Part shown: piece by piece, positions 12,629 to 12,761 of the stretch | How positions within the stretch are numbered: position 1 is the stretch's first letter | Layout of the letters: every line of letters starts with the position of its first letter | From: Desulfovibrio sp. | GTDB taxonomy: Bacteria; Desulfobacterota; Desulfovibrionia; Desulfovibrionales; Desulfovibrionaceae | NCBI GenBank assembly: GCA_003512875.1 | Contig: DONZ01000076.1 | Coordinates: forward strand, 1 to 12,761 | Length of the DNA stretch: 12,761 bases | Direction: 5' to 3' | Translations under genes and position numbers: made by a program | The notes under the pieces: generated by a model | The model's input: only the letters and a program-made list of their open reading frames with translations | Told to the model about the DNA's origin: nothing | The model's database searches: none

Positions 12629-12761
12629 ATGGCAAAAAAAATGCGCGCCGATCAGCTTGTTTTTGAGCAGGGTTTGGCGGAAAGCAGGGAGCAAGCAAAA
12701 CGCCTCATCATGGCGGGACAGGGTGTCATCGATCCGCAGAGGGAATTGCCGGAAGGGGTGA
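12629..12761 (+). CDS. TlyA family rRNA methyltransferase / hemolysin-like protein, N-terminal part
   Basis: Only 44 residues are present before the right edge. They form an S4 RNA-binding domain of the TlyA type: RADQLVFEQGLAESREQAKR followed by LIMAGQGVID. TlyA proteins combine this S4 domain with an FtsJ-like methyltransferase and, where studied, 2'-O-methylate rRNA; some are annotated as hemolysins. The methyltransferase domain is outside the window, so other S4-domain proteins (for example an RluA/RsuA-type enzyme) are not fully excluded. ATG at 12629 has GGAG 6 bases upstream, located at the very end of bioB, with a 3-base gap between genes. Confidence 0.72.
   Translation, partial: MAKKMRADQLVFEQGLAESREQAKRLIMAGQGVIDPQRELPEGV

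Noticed and set aside
1..12761. CRISPR array, insertion sequence, toxin-antitoxin or defence system
   Set aside because: No regularly spaced repeats, terminal inverted repeats with a transposase, or recognisable defence domains are visible on either strand.

Overview
The window looks like chromosome from an anaerobic, flagellated, Gram-negative bacterium, most probably a moderately low-GC member of the Desulfovibrionaceae. This placement is an inference. It rests on the flagellar switch genes, a cobalamin nucleotide-loop gene, an AsmA-type envelope protein and a Ros/MucR-like zinc-finger protein whose C-terminal tail resembles those common in Desulfovibrio. No phage, transposase or CRISPR array is visible.

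Left half (1-7669): everything lies on the minus strand. Read in the direction of transcription, the first unit is an AsmA-family envelope protein (7669-5723), a hairpin, a small MucR/Ros-like regulator (5644-5234), then tRNA-Leu(CAA) with its own promoter and a strong terminator. The second unit is an unrecognised 457-residue single-pass membrane protein (4865-3492) overlapping cobU (3499-2864). Directly after the cobU stop is a well-formed sigma-54 (-24/-12) promoter that drives fliG, fliH and the beginning of fliI, packed with overlaps or 9-base gaps. FliG, FliH and FliI are the rotor switch subunit, the ATPase regulator and the export ATPase of the flagellum. FliH carries an unusual acidic C-terminal extension of about 220 residues.

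Middle (7670-8198): an AT-rich divergent region separates the two halves. It carries three copies of an ATRGGTTRT motif near the putative AsmA promoter. It is followed by two identical tRNA-Lys(UUU) genes on the plus strand, with a terminator-like hairpin between them and a terminator after them.

Right half (8199-12761): a tight plus-strand operon encodes a GT2 glycosyltransferase, rmlB, rmlA and rmlC (dTDP-sugar synthesis towards dTDP-rhamnose), then biotin synthase (bioB) and the start of a TlyA-type S4-domain rRNA methyltransferase. Together the first four genes supply and probably use a dTDP-deoxysugar for surface polysaccharide. rmlD, the final reductase, is not in the window. bioB and tlyA have no obvious functional link to the sugar genes and appear to be carried by the same transcript.

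The clearest observations beyond routine annotation are the sigma-54 promoter in front of fliG, the extended FliH, the orphan membrane protein coupled to cobU, and the repeated motif in the divergent region. I did not find convincing evidence of a wholly new multi-gene system.
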